Assembly (NCBI GenBank): GCA_026386845.1
Contig: JAPLMW010000008.1
Location: forward strand, 1 to 35,590
Source of the DNA: Phycisphaerae bacterium
GTDB taxonomy: Bacteria; Planctomycetota; Phycisphaerae; Sedimentisphaerales; UBA12454
DNA length: 35,590 bases
Reading direction: 5' to 3'
In this document: piece by piece, positions 7,222-15,800 of the stretch
Layout of the letters: each line of letters opens with the position of its first letter
How positions within the stretch are numbered: the stretch's first letter is position 1
The notes under the pieces: generated by a model
The model's input: the letters and a program-made list of their open reading frames with translations, nothing else
Database searches by the model: none
Told to the model about the DNA's origin: nothing
Position numbers and translations under genes: made by a program

Positions 7222-7237
7222 GTATTTTTTGTATAAT
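7210..7237 (+). promoter_or_regulatory. cas9 promoter
   Basis: TGGACA (7210-7215), 16-nt spacer, TATAAT (7232-7237), giving a leader of about 55 nt. AGGAGG (7285-7290) lies 9 nt before the ATG. Confidence 0.7.
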
Positions 7238-7299
7238 TTTAGCCAGACAAGTTCACAGCGAGAGAAAAAATCCCCTATCTACTTAGGAGGAAGTATTTT

Positions 7300-10200
7300 A
7301 TGGGTTACGTATTGGGATTGGATTTAGGGCCTTCATCAATCGGCTGGGCAGCCGTAAACATTGACGGAAACGGCGATTACAAAGGGTTAGCACAAATATC
7401 TGATGGCAAAAATTCCATACCAGCAATTGGTGCAAGAATTTTCCCCGCAGGTGTTGATAACATAAATCAGGGACAACGTGAGGAGCCTAAAAACAAAAAG
7501 CGAAGAGAAGCAAGGTCTGTTCGCAGAATGCTTAGACGCAGACGAGCAAGAAGACTAAAACTCCTTTCGGCTCTTACAGCGAACAAACTTATGCCCACCA
7601 ATGATAAAGAGAGACAAGAAGAGTTAAATAAAAACCCATACGAACTAAGAGCTAAAGCCATCAGTGAAAAAATATCGTTGTATGAGGTGGGTAGAATATT
7701 TCTTCACATTGCAAAAAGGCGTGGGTTTAAATCAAACCGGCGACAGGCTGAAAAAGATGCAGAAGCGGGGCTGATAAAAGAAGCGATTAATCGCCTTGCA
7801 CAGGAAATCGGCGATAAAACATTAGGGCAATTCTGGGCAGAAAAACGAAGAGATAATCCATTGGAAGCTATTCGCAATAGAAGAAGCAATTATCACTGGA
7901 TAGCACAAAGACAACAATATCAAGATGAGTTAAATAAAATTTGGCAAAAACAATCTGCATTTTATCCAGACATTCTTACAAACAGGTTAAAAGACCTGTT
8001 TTGTGAAATTGTTTTCAGGCAGATAAATTTTGAACTAAGTAATATGAAAAAAAGGAGGGTAATTGGTACTTGTACTTTGATCACCGGTAAGCCGAGGCTT
8101 TCTATGTCGAGTCGAAAGGCACAGGAATTTCGATTATTGCAGAAGATAAACGATATGAAAGTTTATCGAAAAGGCGGGGAAATCCAGTTTGACCGACAAA
8201 AATTATATGAAGAGCTAATGGTATCAAATGGCAGAGATTTTAAGCAAATTCGTAAGCTTTTAGGTATTGAAGAAGACGACCGGATAAATCAAGAGCATGA
8301 GAAAAGTAAAAAACTTATAGGCAATCAAATAGATGCCATGCTGGCCGGGAATAAATTTTTCGGCAAAAAGACTTGGCTGAAATTAAGCGAACAGCAAAAA
8401 GAAGAGGTTTGGAAAGAAATTCAGAATTATTTACGCAACAGTGATATGACGACCGAACAGCTTGTGGAAAAATTCAAAGATGTATACGGACTCGAATTTG
8501 GCGATATAAAAGCGATTGAAAAACTTGCAGAACCTAAAGGAAATTTAAATTACTGCGAACAGGCTATCGATAAAATTTTACCCTACATGAGACAGGGGAA
8601 AAATCTGTATGAGGCGATAGAAGCGGCAAATTTTATAAAAGGCTGGACACAGCAGAATTTTTTGCCTCTTCCATCGAAAGACAATGGTATCAATATACCA
8701 AATCCGATAGTAACAACAGTTATGTTTCAGCTTAGAAAAGTTATCAATGCTCTCGTTAGAGAATTTGGCAAGCCGGAAAAAATCATAATAGAATTTGCAC
8801 GCGAATTAAAGGTAAGCAAAGATCTACGAAAAGAAATTATTGAGGAGCAAGCCGAAAATCAAAATGAACGTGAGCAATGTGCAAAACGAATCAGAGAATA
8901 TCATCATTGGGACGAAGATGTTCAGGTATCGGCAACGGACATACTCAAATACCGTCTATGGGAAGAGCAGAACGGTTTCTGTCCATATTCATTGAGGAAA
9001 ATTGGAATAGAACAGCTTTTAAGCACAGAAACGGAAGTTGATCATATTCTGCCATATTCTATGAGCCTTGATAATTCAAGGCGTAATAAGGTGATATGTT
9101 TTTCCAGTGAAAACCAGACAAAAGGGCAAAATTCTCCGATTGACTGGCTTGGTGAAACAAGTGAACGATTTAGAAAAATTGCTGAGGCAATAGAAAAAGG
9201 GATTTTGGGCTTTGATAAGGCAAAAAAAGAACGGTTTTTTGTACATAATGAGGAAATAGCGGAGAAATATACACCCGACAGGCTTTTGCAAGATACATCA
9301 TATATAGCAAGAGAGGTAAGAAGTTATCTAAAACGCCTGTATTCGGCAAACGACGCCGAAAAATGCGTTAAGACAACGAAAGGCGGAATAACTGCTGAAC
9401 TTAGGAATATGTGGGGGCTAAACGCGATTTTGCGAGATGGTGAAATTGGTCCAAAAAACAGAGACGATCTGAGACATCATGCAATAGATGCGGCGGTAAT
9501 AGCCATTACCTCACCCGGAATGATTAAGAAAATTACAGATAAGCTAAGGAATAACTGGCCTCGCAGGCCGAGCCGGACAACTGTTGATGAGCCTTGGACA
9601 GGTTTTGGGCAGGAACTTGCAAAAGCTGCCGAGAAGATAAATATTTCACATAAGGTTCTTCGCAAAGTAAAAGGGGCATTGCACAAGGAAACAAATTATT
9701 GGAAAGAAACAAACGGGGAACATGTGGGTAAATATATAACGCGAAAAGAATTAAATGGCGATTTTAGTTGGGCAGAACAAATCTGCGATGAAGAAATCAA
9801 AAGGCTTGCGATGGATAGACTTACCGAATATGAAAATGATGCAAAGAAAGCTTTTGCCGAACCTTTATATCTGCCGAATGATAAAGACAAACAAATACCA
9901 ATAAGAAAAGTGAGAGTCTGGCAGACATCCAGCAATATGATGCAATTAAGACCTAATATATGGGTAGAACCCGGATCGAACCATCATATTGAAATATTTG
10001 AAACTAAAGATAAAAAAGGCAAACTTAAATATGAAGGTAAACTGGTTAGTATGTATGAAGCCGCTCAAAGTGTTAAAAACAAACAACCAATAGTCCAAAA
10101 AAACTTGGAATCAGATGGAAACTTTCTTATGTCTCTTTCGCAAAATGAAATGGTTTTGCTAAAACTTGATGATGGGTCAGAAGTGTTACATCGCACACAA

Positions 10201-10374
10201 AAAATGAGCCAATCCAAAGAGAGCATTAGTATCATTTTTAGACCTCATACCTATGGCGGAAAACTTAGTGATTATGATAAACCGCCGCTTATTCAGCGCA
10301 GATCGCCAAGTACTTTAAGTGGACGAAAAGTTATAGTTGACCCATTAGGCAGAATACGCTGGGCGAATGATTAA
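7300..10374 (+). CDS. cas9: Cas9, type II-C RNA-guided DNA endonuclease
   Basis: A 1024-aa Cas9 in the compact II-C size range. RuvC-I is LGLDLGPSSIGWA with Asp8. The arginine-rich bridge helix spans about 67-86. RuvC-II is KIIIEFARELK with Glu498. The HNH domain (about 555-610) has EVDHILPYS (Asp581, His582) and the later Asn in SSENQTKG. RuvC-III is DLRHHAIDAAV with His727 and Asp730. All catalytic residues are present, so both strands of a target should be cut. The C-terminal ~200 residues form the PAM-reading part; the PAM cannot be read from sequence alone. A perfect Shine-Dalgarno precedes the ATG. cas1 overlaps the stop by 8 nt; there is no csn2 or cas4, consistent with II-C. Confidence 0.97.
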   Translation: MGYVLGLDLGPSSIGWAAVNIDGNGDYKGLAQISDGKNSIPAIGARIFPAGVDNINQGQREEPKNKKRREARSVRRMLRRRRARRLKLLSALTANKLMPTNDKERQEELNKNPYELRAKAISEKISLYEVGRIFLHIAKRRGFKSNRRQAEKDAEAGLIKEAINRLAQEIGDKTLGQFWAEKRRDNPLEAIRNRRSNYHWIAQRQQYQDELNKIWQKQSAFYPDILTNRLKDLFCEIVFRQINFELSNMKKRRVIGTCTLITGKPRLSMSSRKAQEFRLLQKINDMKVYRKGGEIQFDRQKLYEELMVSNGRDFKQIRKLLGIEEDDRINQEHEKSKKLIGNQIDAMLAGNKFFGKKTWLKLSEQQKEEVWKEIQNYLRNSDMTTEQLVEKFKDVYGLEFGDIKAIEKLAEPKGNLNYCEQAIDKILPYMRQGKNLYEAIEAANFIKGWTQQNFLPLPSKDNGINIPNPIVTTVMFQLRKVINALVREFGKPEKIIIEFARELKVSKDLRKEIIEEQAENQNEREQCAKRIREYHHWDEDVQVSATDILKYRLWEEQNGFCPYSLRKIGIEQLLSTETEVDHILPYSMSLDNSRRNKVICFSSENQTKGQNSPIDWLGETSERFRKIAEAIEKGILGFDKAKKERFFVHNEEIAEKYTPDRLLQDTSYIAREVRSYLKRLYSANDAEKCVKTTKGGITAELRNMWGLNAILRDGEIGPKNRDDLRHHAIDAAVIAITSPGMIKKITDKLRNNWPRRPSRTTVDEPWTGFGQELAKAAEKINISHKVLRKVKGALHKETNYWKETNGEHVGKYITRKELNGDFSWAEQICDEEIKRLAMDRLTEYENDAKKAFAEPLYLPNDKDKQIPIRKVRVWQTSSNMMQLRPNIWVEPGSNHHIEIFETKDKKGKLKYEGKLVSMYEAAQSVKNKQPIVQKNLESDGNFLMSLSQNEMVLLKLDDGSEVLHRTQKMSQSKESISIIFRPHTYGGKLSDYDKPPLIQRRSPSTLSGRKVIVDPLGRIRWAND

Positions 10375-11296
10375 AAAGATAATAGAGATTTCTCAGACAA
10401 GGACAAGTCTTTCAATAAAATACGGGCAATTGGTAATCCGGTCCTTCGACTCCGCTCAGGACAAGCAAGAGGAAAAATCTATTCCCTGTGAAGATATTGG
10501 TGTACTCTTAGTCGATAATCCCGCGACAAATTACACGCACTGTGTTTTTACGGAATTATTAAAATGCGGCGCGGCTGTGGTGCTTTGCGATAATAATCAT
10601 TTGCCGAGCGGTATGTTACTACCGATAGAAGCTAATACAATTCAAACTGAAAGATACGCAAAACAAATAAACGCAAAAGAACCTTTGAAAAAGAAACTCT
10701 GGCAGCAAATAGTCCGGGCAAAAATAAAACATCAGGCAAAACTTGTCAAAGATGGATTCGGCAAGCTCACCACAGGTAATCCAGAAATTTATAAGGCGTT
10801 GACGGAACTAGTTAGTCAGGTTCGCAGCGGCGACCCTTCTAATATCGAGGCAAGGGCAAGCAAACTGTTCTGGAGTGCATATATTCAAGGTTTAGAATTC
10901 AGAAGAGATGCGGAAGGCAAGCCGCCGAATAATTTATTGAACTATGGTTATATGGTAATGCGGGCGGCGGTGGCGCGGGCGATTTGCAGCGCAGGATTAT
11001 TGCCTTCGGTCGGGCTTCATCATCGAAACAAATATAACGCATTTTGCCTTGCGGATGATTTAGTCGAGCCTTTCAGAGGGTTTGTGGAGGCAAAAGCAAG
11101 AGAGATTATAAAGAGCGGTGAAGATTATGAAGAGCTAACTCAAGCGATAAAAGCAAGATTGCTTGAAACGCTTTATGAAGAAGTAGAAATATCAGAATAT
11201 AAAGGGCCGCTGATGGTTGGGCTTCATAGGACGGCTGCGTCACTTGTGAGGTGTTTTTGCGGAGAACAGAAAGAAATAGAGTTACCGAAAATATAA
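10367..11296 (+). CDS. cas1: Cas1 integrase with a repeat-derived in-frame insertion
   Basis: A 309-aa type II Cas1, the spacer-integration enzyme that works with Cas2. Expected active-site features are visible: Glu161 (NIEARASKLFW), His218/219 (VGLHHRNKYNAF) and the acidic LADDLVEPFRG segment (Asp230 to Glu234). The ATG overlaps the cas9 stop, so the two are co-transcribed. Residues 26-33 (SFDSAQDK) are encoded by a copy of a dispersed intergenic repeat. Cas1 relatives run directly from the LVIR strand into an EE-K segment here, so this looks like an 8-9 residue insertion in an N-terminal beta-hairpin. The frame is kept and the catalytic domain is untouched, so activity may survive. Confidence 0.95.
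   Translation: MIKKIIEISQTRTSLSIKYGQLVIRSFDSAQDKQEEKSIPCEDIGVLLVDNPATNYTHCVFTELLKCGAAVVLCDNNHLPSGMLLPIEANTIQTERYAKQINAKEPLKKKLWQQIVRAKIKHQAKLVKDGFGKLTTGNPEIYKALTELVSQVRSGDPSNIEARASKLFWSAYIQGLEFRRDAEGKPPNNLLNYGYMVMRAAVARAICSAGLLPSVGLHHRNKYNAFCLADDLVEPFRGFVEAKAREIIKSGEDYEELTQAIKARLLETLYEEVEISEYKGPLMVGLHRTAASLVRCFCGEQKEIELPKI
10441..10465 (+). repeat. Dispersed repeat inserted inside cas1
   Basis: CCTTCGACTCCGCTCAGGAC differs by one base from the intergenic copy at 6328-6351. It lies in frame and encodes FDSAQD. Confidence 0.8.
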
Positions 11297-11352
11297 CCCT
11301 GCCATAGTGATGGCAGGGCTAACCAGCGCCGCCGTACCGGCGGCGGCTAAAC
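11297..11352. repeat. Two tandem hairpin repeats with a CTAAC/CTAAAC suffix, between cas1 and cas2
   Basis: CCCTGCCAT/ATGGCAGGG (11297-11318) followed by CTAACC, then CGCCGCC/GGCGGCG followed by GCTAAACG. The same design with different stem sequences occurs at about 12615, 17641, 17781 and 17824. Confidence 0.7.
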
Positions 11353-11359
11353 GACAATT

Positions 11360-11611
11360 ATGATAATAAGCGGGTATAGAGCGGTGTGGATATTTACGAT
11401 GTTTGATTTGCCGACGGATACGGAAAAGGCGAGAAAAGATTATACACATTTTCGAAAAAATCTTTTAAAAGACGGCTTTTCTATGATACAATACTCGGTA
11501 TATGCAAGGCACTGTGCAAGTGAGGAAAATGCCGATGTTCATTATCGCAGGATACAGATTTTTTTGCCGCCCCGACCTGAAGTCAATCCACAACTCAACC
11601 AGCAGCCATAA
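11360..11611 (+). CDS. cas2: Cas2, 3'-truncated and fused to the CRISPR array
   Basis: The first ~70 residues are clearly Cas2: the metal-binding strand VWIFTMFDLPT, FRKNLLKDGFSMIQYSVYARHC and ENADVHYRRIQIFLPP. Intact type II Cas2 is about 100-110 aa and continues with a strand of GILTITDKQF type. Here the frame enters the first, partial CRISPR repeat at about 11571 and stops within spacer 1, giving 83 aa with a repeat-encoded tail (RPEVNPQLNQQP). The last ~30 residues, including the strand that completes the Cas1-contacting sheet, are missing. It is probably non-functional, though a misassembly across repeats cannot be excluded. There is no good Shine-Dalgarno; the hairpin repeats just upstream may have displaced it. 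Confidence 0.8.
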   Translation: MIISGYRAVWIFTMFDLPTDTEKARKDYTHFRKNLLKDGFSMIQYSVYARHCASEENADVHYRRIQIFLPPRPEVNPQLNQQP

Positions 11612-11858
11612 GACGACGCCGGCGAGTGTAACTAATCCCGACCTGAAGTCAATCCACAACGCGGTCTGTAAATTATGCGAAAATTTTTGTAGTGTAACTA
11701 ATCCCGACCTGAAGTCAATCCACAACAAACATCCGATTGTGCCCCTCACGCCTGATAGTGTAACTAATCCCGACCTGAAGTCAATCCACAACCCCGCGGC
11801 GGGAATGGGTGTTATAGCAACTAGTGTAACTAATCCCGACCTGAAGTCAATCCACAAC
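11571..11858 (-). CRISPR. Type II-C CRISPR array, 4 spacers
   Basis: Four complete 36-nt repeats (11625-11660, 11691-11726, 11757-11792, 11823-11858) and one partial 24-nt repeat (11571-11594) enclose four unique 30-nt spacers (11595-11624, 11661-11690, 11727-11756, 11793-11822). The four complete repeats are identical. Complementarity to tracrRNA and the GTTGTGG start of the repeat place the crRNA on the minus strand, so the leader side is at 11859 and the trailing end runs into cas2. Each repeat contains TTGACT (repeat bases 9-14) and TACACT (31-36) with a 16-nt spacer, a promoter layout like that described for Neisseria repeats. Open frames across the array are repeat translations only. 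Confidence 0.97.
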
Positions 11859-11970
11859 TGAAAAATTAGCCACAAAGACACCAAGGCACGAAGAAATATT
11901 GAGTATGTGACGGGGGGGGGCGAAGACAGAGGTAATAACTCGTTACATATTGCGTGTAGTGCACTAAGAA

Positions 11971-11999
11971 ATTATAGCGTTAAAATGAGAAAAATACAA
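11971..11999 (-). promoter_or_regulatory. Candidate leader promoter of the CRISPR array
   Basis: On the minus strand TATAAT (complement of 11971-11976) lies 17 nt after a weak TTGTAT (complement of 11994-11999). Transcription would start near 11964, about 105 nt before the first repeat. A TAGTGCACTA palindrome (about 11957-11966) covers the start. Confidence 0.4.
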
Positions 12000-12028
12000 A
12001 GGTCATTTTACTTTTACCTGTTCGTAAT

Positions 12029-12412
12029 TCATATCTTGCCGGATATTACACGGATGTTGTCCGGTATCATCTTGATAATTACATACTGCGGCGCAGCGGG
12101 GTCGGGGAAATATTTCGCAAGTTCCGGGACCTGATTGAACAGCCAGAGTTTTTCGTCATTGTCGGTGCTAATAGTGCAAGGGCCTGCGATGCGGACGTGT
12201 TTGCCTGTGGAATCGCAAAAACAATATTCGGCGTAAGGCACTTTTTTAAGCTGAGAAACCTTGTCGGACGGGTTAAAGGTCGCACATAATAACTGATTGT
12301 CTTTCCAGGCCAGGCCGCCCATTGGCCGGACACCGACGATTTTGCCATCTGTTGTAGCCAAATAACCCCGGCCAGCCTGCTTTACGAACTGTTTTAATTC
12401 CTCAATGTTCAT
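12029..12412 (-). CDS. Pyridoxamine 5'-phosphate oxidase-like FMN-binding protein
   Basis: A 127-aa single-domain protein with the split-barrel pattern of the PNPOx-like family. GRGYLATTDGKIVGVRPMGGLAWKD matches the first two strands and the flavin-phosphate region, and YAEYCFCDSTGKHVRIAGPC matches the central barrel. It lacks the C-terminal extension of true PdxH, so a general flavin-binding or stress-type role is likelier than vitamin B6 synthesis. The substrate is unknown. The start is supported by AAAGGAAAT upstream on the minus strand. It stands alone, converging with the cas operon; the CRISPR leader lies just beyond its stop codon. Confidence 0.8.
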   Translation of the reverse strand: MNIEELKQFVKQAGRGYLATTDGKIVGVRPMGGLAWKDNQLLCATFNPSDKVSQLKKVPYAEYCFCDSTGKHVRIAGPCTISTDNDEKLWLFNQVPELAKYFPDPAAPQYVIIKMIPDNIRVISGKI

Positions 12413-12752
12413 AATAAATTTCCTTTTTTAAAAATATGGAATTGATTATAAGATAAAAATAAGGAAAGGGGAAGGGAAAAGCCATTTTAGATTTTGGATC
12501 CGCCTCGCCTAAGGCGAGTAAACTCCGGCGGACAAGTTTTGGATTGCCGCGGCCTGCGGCCTCGCAATGACCCCGATGAGATAGCCGAGGCGGCATCTTA
12601 CGGGGTAAACTTCACGTCGCCGTGCCCCTCGACTCCTTCGGCAAGGCTCAGGACAGGCCGGCGACGGCTAAACGCGCCGCCCTGAATCCGCCCCACCTGC
12701 GGCGGGTAAACTTCGCACAAGGCTACGGAGGACAAGCAAAGAAATAAGAAAG
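12413..12752. other. Repeat-filled intergenic region
   Basis: No gene seen. It is built from GC-rich inverted and dispersed repeats: CGCGGCCTGCGGCC type, GTAAACTCC/GTAAACTTC motifs, the long repeat at 12615-12687, and GGCTACGGAGGACAAG (about 12721), which is also present near 6940. Confidence 0.55.
12615..12687. repeat. Long dispersed repeat, copy 1
   Basis: It begins CGTCGCCGTGCCCCTCGACT and ends CGCGCCGCCCTGAAT. Its inner arms CGTCGCCG/CGGCGACG pair. The second copy at 17641-17704 is in the same orientation, nearly identical except for 9 fewer bases in the loop. Confidence 0.85.
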
Positions 12753-12787
12753 CAAAAAAATTGCGGCCCCGGAAATCGGGGCCGCAA
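12753..12787 (-). terminator. Terminator of the giant secreted-protein gene
   Basis: A perfect 11-bp stem TTGCGGCCCCG/CGGGGCCGCAA (12761-12771 and 12777-12787), followed on the minus strand by seven T. It lies 35 nt after the stop codon. Confidence 0.9.
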
Positions 12788-12822
12788 TGTAAAAACTATT
12801 CAATATTTACCGAACAACTGTT

Positions 12823-15800
12823 TCACCAGCCGCTGCCGCTGCAGCCGCTATTGGTTCTGCCCTGGCATTCCATCCACTCGGTCATCAAAATGATCAACTC
12901 AGGTAAAGTCAGATCATAAGAGCCGACTTCTGCAAAAGCTCTCCATCGCTCTGCAAAAGACGCGAAGTCGATGAAGTTCACAACGCAATCATGGTTGAAA
13001 TCCCATTCCGGCCAGCCGTCGATAACCGGAGAAACATTAGCGTCCGGCATCTGGCATTGCCAGTTAACCGTCTTGAAAGACCATATATCGCTGTTGACGG
13101 TGCCGGCTGTTGTAACCTTCCAGTAATAAGTTTTATCAGGAACAATATTCACATCTACGGTGCTGCTGTGCTGACCACGTGTTGCAGGCACCGGCGCGCC
13201 AATCTGAGTAGTCGGGTTAGAAGCAGTGCCGAAGTAAACAACATCGTTGACGGATGTAACATTGTAACCTGAATACCATTTGAGCGTCAGCCAACTCTGA
13301 GTAGGAGAAGAATTCGGACAATAAACCATAGTGTCGCCGTTCTTAGGTGCGGGAGCAGATGCTTTTGCCGGCGAACCGTTTGAAACAAAGACAGTTCCGT
13401 CCTGCCCAGGTTCAGAAAGATTCTTCAGGTAATGGCACGGGTCAGCAGCCTGACAAAGGCCTCTGGCACCGCCTTTAGCGGTAATTGTGCCCTGGACAGG
13501 TGTGCCGCTGCCGTAATATATAGATACGCGTCCGCCGCCGCCACCGCCGCCGCCTTCATTGGCCCGATAGGAGCTATCGCCGCCTTTACCGCCATTGACA
13601 TCAATGATGCCGTTGTTGGTGAAAGTAGTACCGGCAATAATTCTAACCGAACCGCCGGCGCCGCCGGCACCGGAATATCTGCCAGTATAGAACAAGACAC
13701 TGCCGCCTTCGGAATATATTTCGGCGTTGCTGCCGAAGGTTACGCTGCCTGTAGCGGCGATTTCAACGCCGCCGCCGCCTGCGCCACCACCGGTTTCTTT
13801 GCCATAACCGCCGGCACTTCCGCCAAACGGGACAGGCACTTCCTTATCACCATAGGACGGACCGCCGGCAAACAGACCATAGTAATATCCACGGCCGCTG
13901 TCGCCGCCGATGCCGCCGTAACCGCCGCCGCCGCCGCCATCATAAACAGCAATCAGACCTATACCCGGGCCAAATACACTGCGTCCACTGTCTGTCGGCG
14001 GATAGTAAAGTTGCGCAGCCGGGGTCAAGCTGTAACGATGGTTTGGATCACTTTTTACAGTAAAGTATCCGGCATCATATTCAGAGTAATCATCGAAGTC
14101 GTCAGCTGAAGAGCCTCTCATCCTTGTGCCGCGGTAACCGCCGCTGCGTGCCTTGGGTCTATCCGCCGCAGTAAGAACATCATCGCCGGAAATGTCCAGC
14201 GTGCCGTCGAAGTAGAAATCACCGGCTACATGAATAGCCAACGGTCTGCGACTCGAAAGGCTGGGCACTTCAGTTGTCGTCGATTTGCCTGTACATGTAT
14301 AATCCGGCACTACGACAATGGTGTAATTTGCGTCATAGTTAAAGCCGTTGAAGTTAAAGATGGTAACACCATCAGCACCGACCGAGCCGGTAGAAATAAC
14401 AGCAGGCTCCCAGCCGTTGCTATCACGGATTCTGCAGGTCAGAGGATTAATTATCTGACCGCTATAAGTTGCGTTGACATCACTGGTATTGAAAACTATC
14501 ATATAATCATAAAGAGCAAGAAACGACCACGAGGTGCTGTTAACTTCATTAGTATCGGATTTGGCCTTGACATACCAGTAATATGTCTGTCCTGCGACTG
14601 CATTGACGTCATAGGTCTGCTGAGCACGAAGGACACCGCCCTTTGCAGGAACGCCGTTAATTTCTATTATCTTCGGCGGGTTAGTGCTGGTGCCGAAATA
14701 AAGCTCATTCTTTTTAGCGCCAAAACCTGGATACCATTTGAGAGTTACCTTGCCGCCGGACATAATGCCATTGGCACCGTCGGCCGGTGTTGGATACTCC
14801 GGCTTTAGCGGAGTTTGATTGGACTCAAATACAGTACCAACAGCTCCGGCCTGACTTGCAGTATTCTGGTCTTCTTCAGGCCGTCCGCCGCGTGCACCGC
14901 CGGCAACAGCAAGGGTGCCGGTATTGGTATAACTTCCGGCGTGGAATACGGCAATTCGGCCACCGCCGCCGCCGCCGCCCGGATTTGCCTTTCCCTCAGA
15001 CCCCGGAACCGTCAAAATCGTAGTATCGCCGCCCTTGCCGCCGTTGGCGTCAACAACGCCGCTGTTGGTAAAATTGCCGCGGGCAATAATCTTTACCGAA
15101 CCGCCGGCACCGCCGCCTGAACCGCGGCCAGCCGGCAGAGCTTTACCGCCGCTGACAAGCAACTGCATCTCTGAACCTAATGTAACATTTCCGGTCGCTG
15201 CGATTTCAACGGCACCACCGCCGCCGCCGGCCGTCGCATTATTGCTCCAGCCGCCGGCACTGCCGCCAAGCGGAACCGGTATTTGTGTATAACCATAAGC
15301 AACGCCGCCTAAGCCGCCACGAGCTTGATTGCCGCCTGCACCGCCATAGCCGCCGCCTGCACCGCAAAGAACATCAGATTCTCCTCCCGTGGCGCCATAG
15401 CCGGGACCGAATTTTTCAATTGGGTTATTATGGTCCTCATAACGGTATGAACCGCGGTAACCGCCGCTGCGAGCCTGAGATGAAGGCCCTCTGTCATTGA
15501 GAGGCGCATCCGGAGCATACGCTTCAATTCTGCAATTGAAAAACGCGTCGCCATTAACGTGTATCGCCATCGGACGAGATGTCTTTCTGTATCCCTGACT
15601 ATTCATATCGGCTTCAACCGTATCGTTAAACTCCGGAATAACAATTATAGAATAGTATTCATTGAGATTGAGATTGGCATTGTAATCAAATATTACAACA
15701 TCATCATCGCCAAGATAACCGTTAACTGTACAGCTATCATCAACAAATGTAAGAGTCTTGGCAGGATAATTAACTTCATTATATATCGCACCCGCATCCG

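Noticed and set aside
11465-11884. Long frames on both strands with periodic peptides (such as VTNPDLKSIHN)
   Set aside because: The period is exactly the 66-nt CRISPR unit; these are translations of the array.
13432-14109. 225-codon plus-strand frame, alanine-rich
   Set aside because: Antisense of glycine-rich codons in the giant gene.
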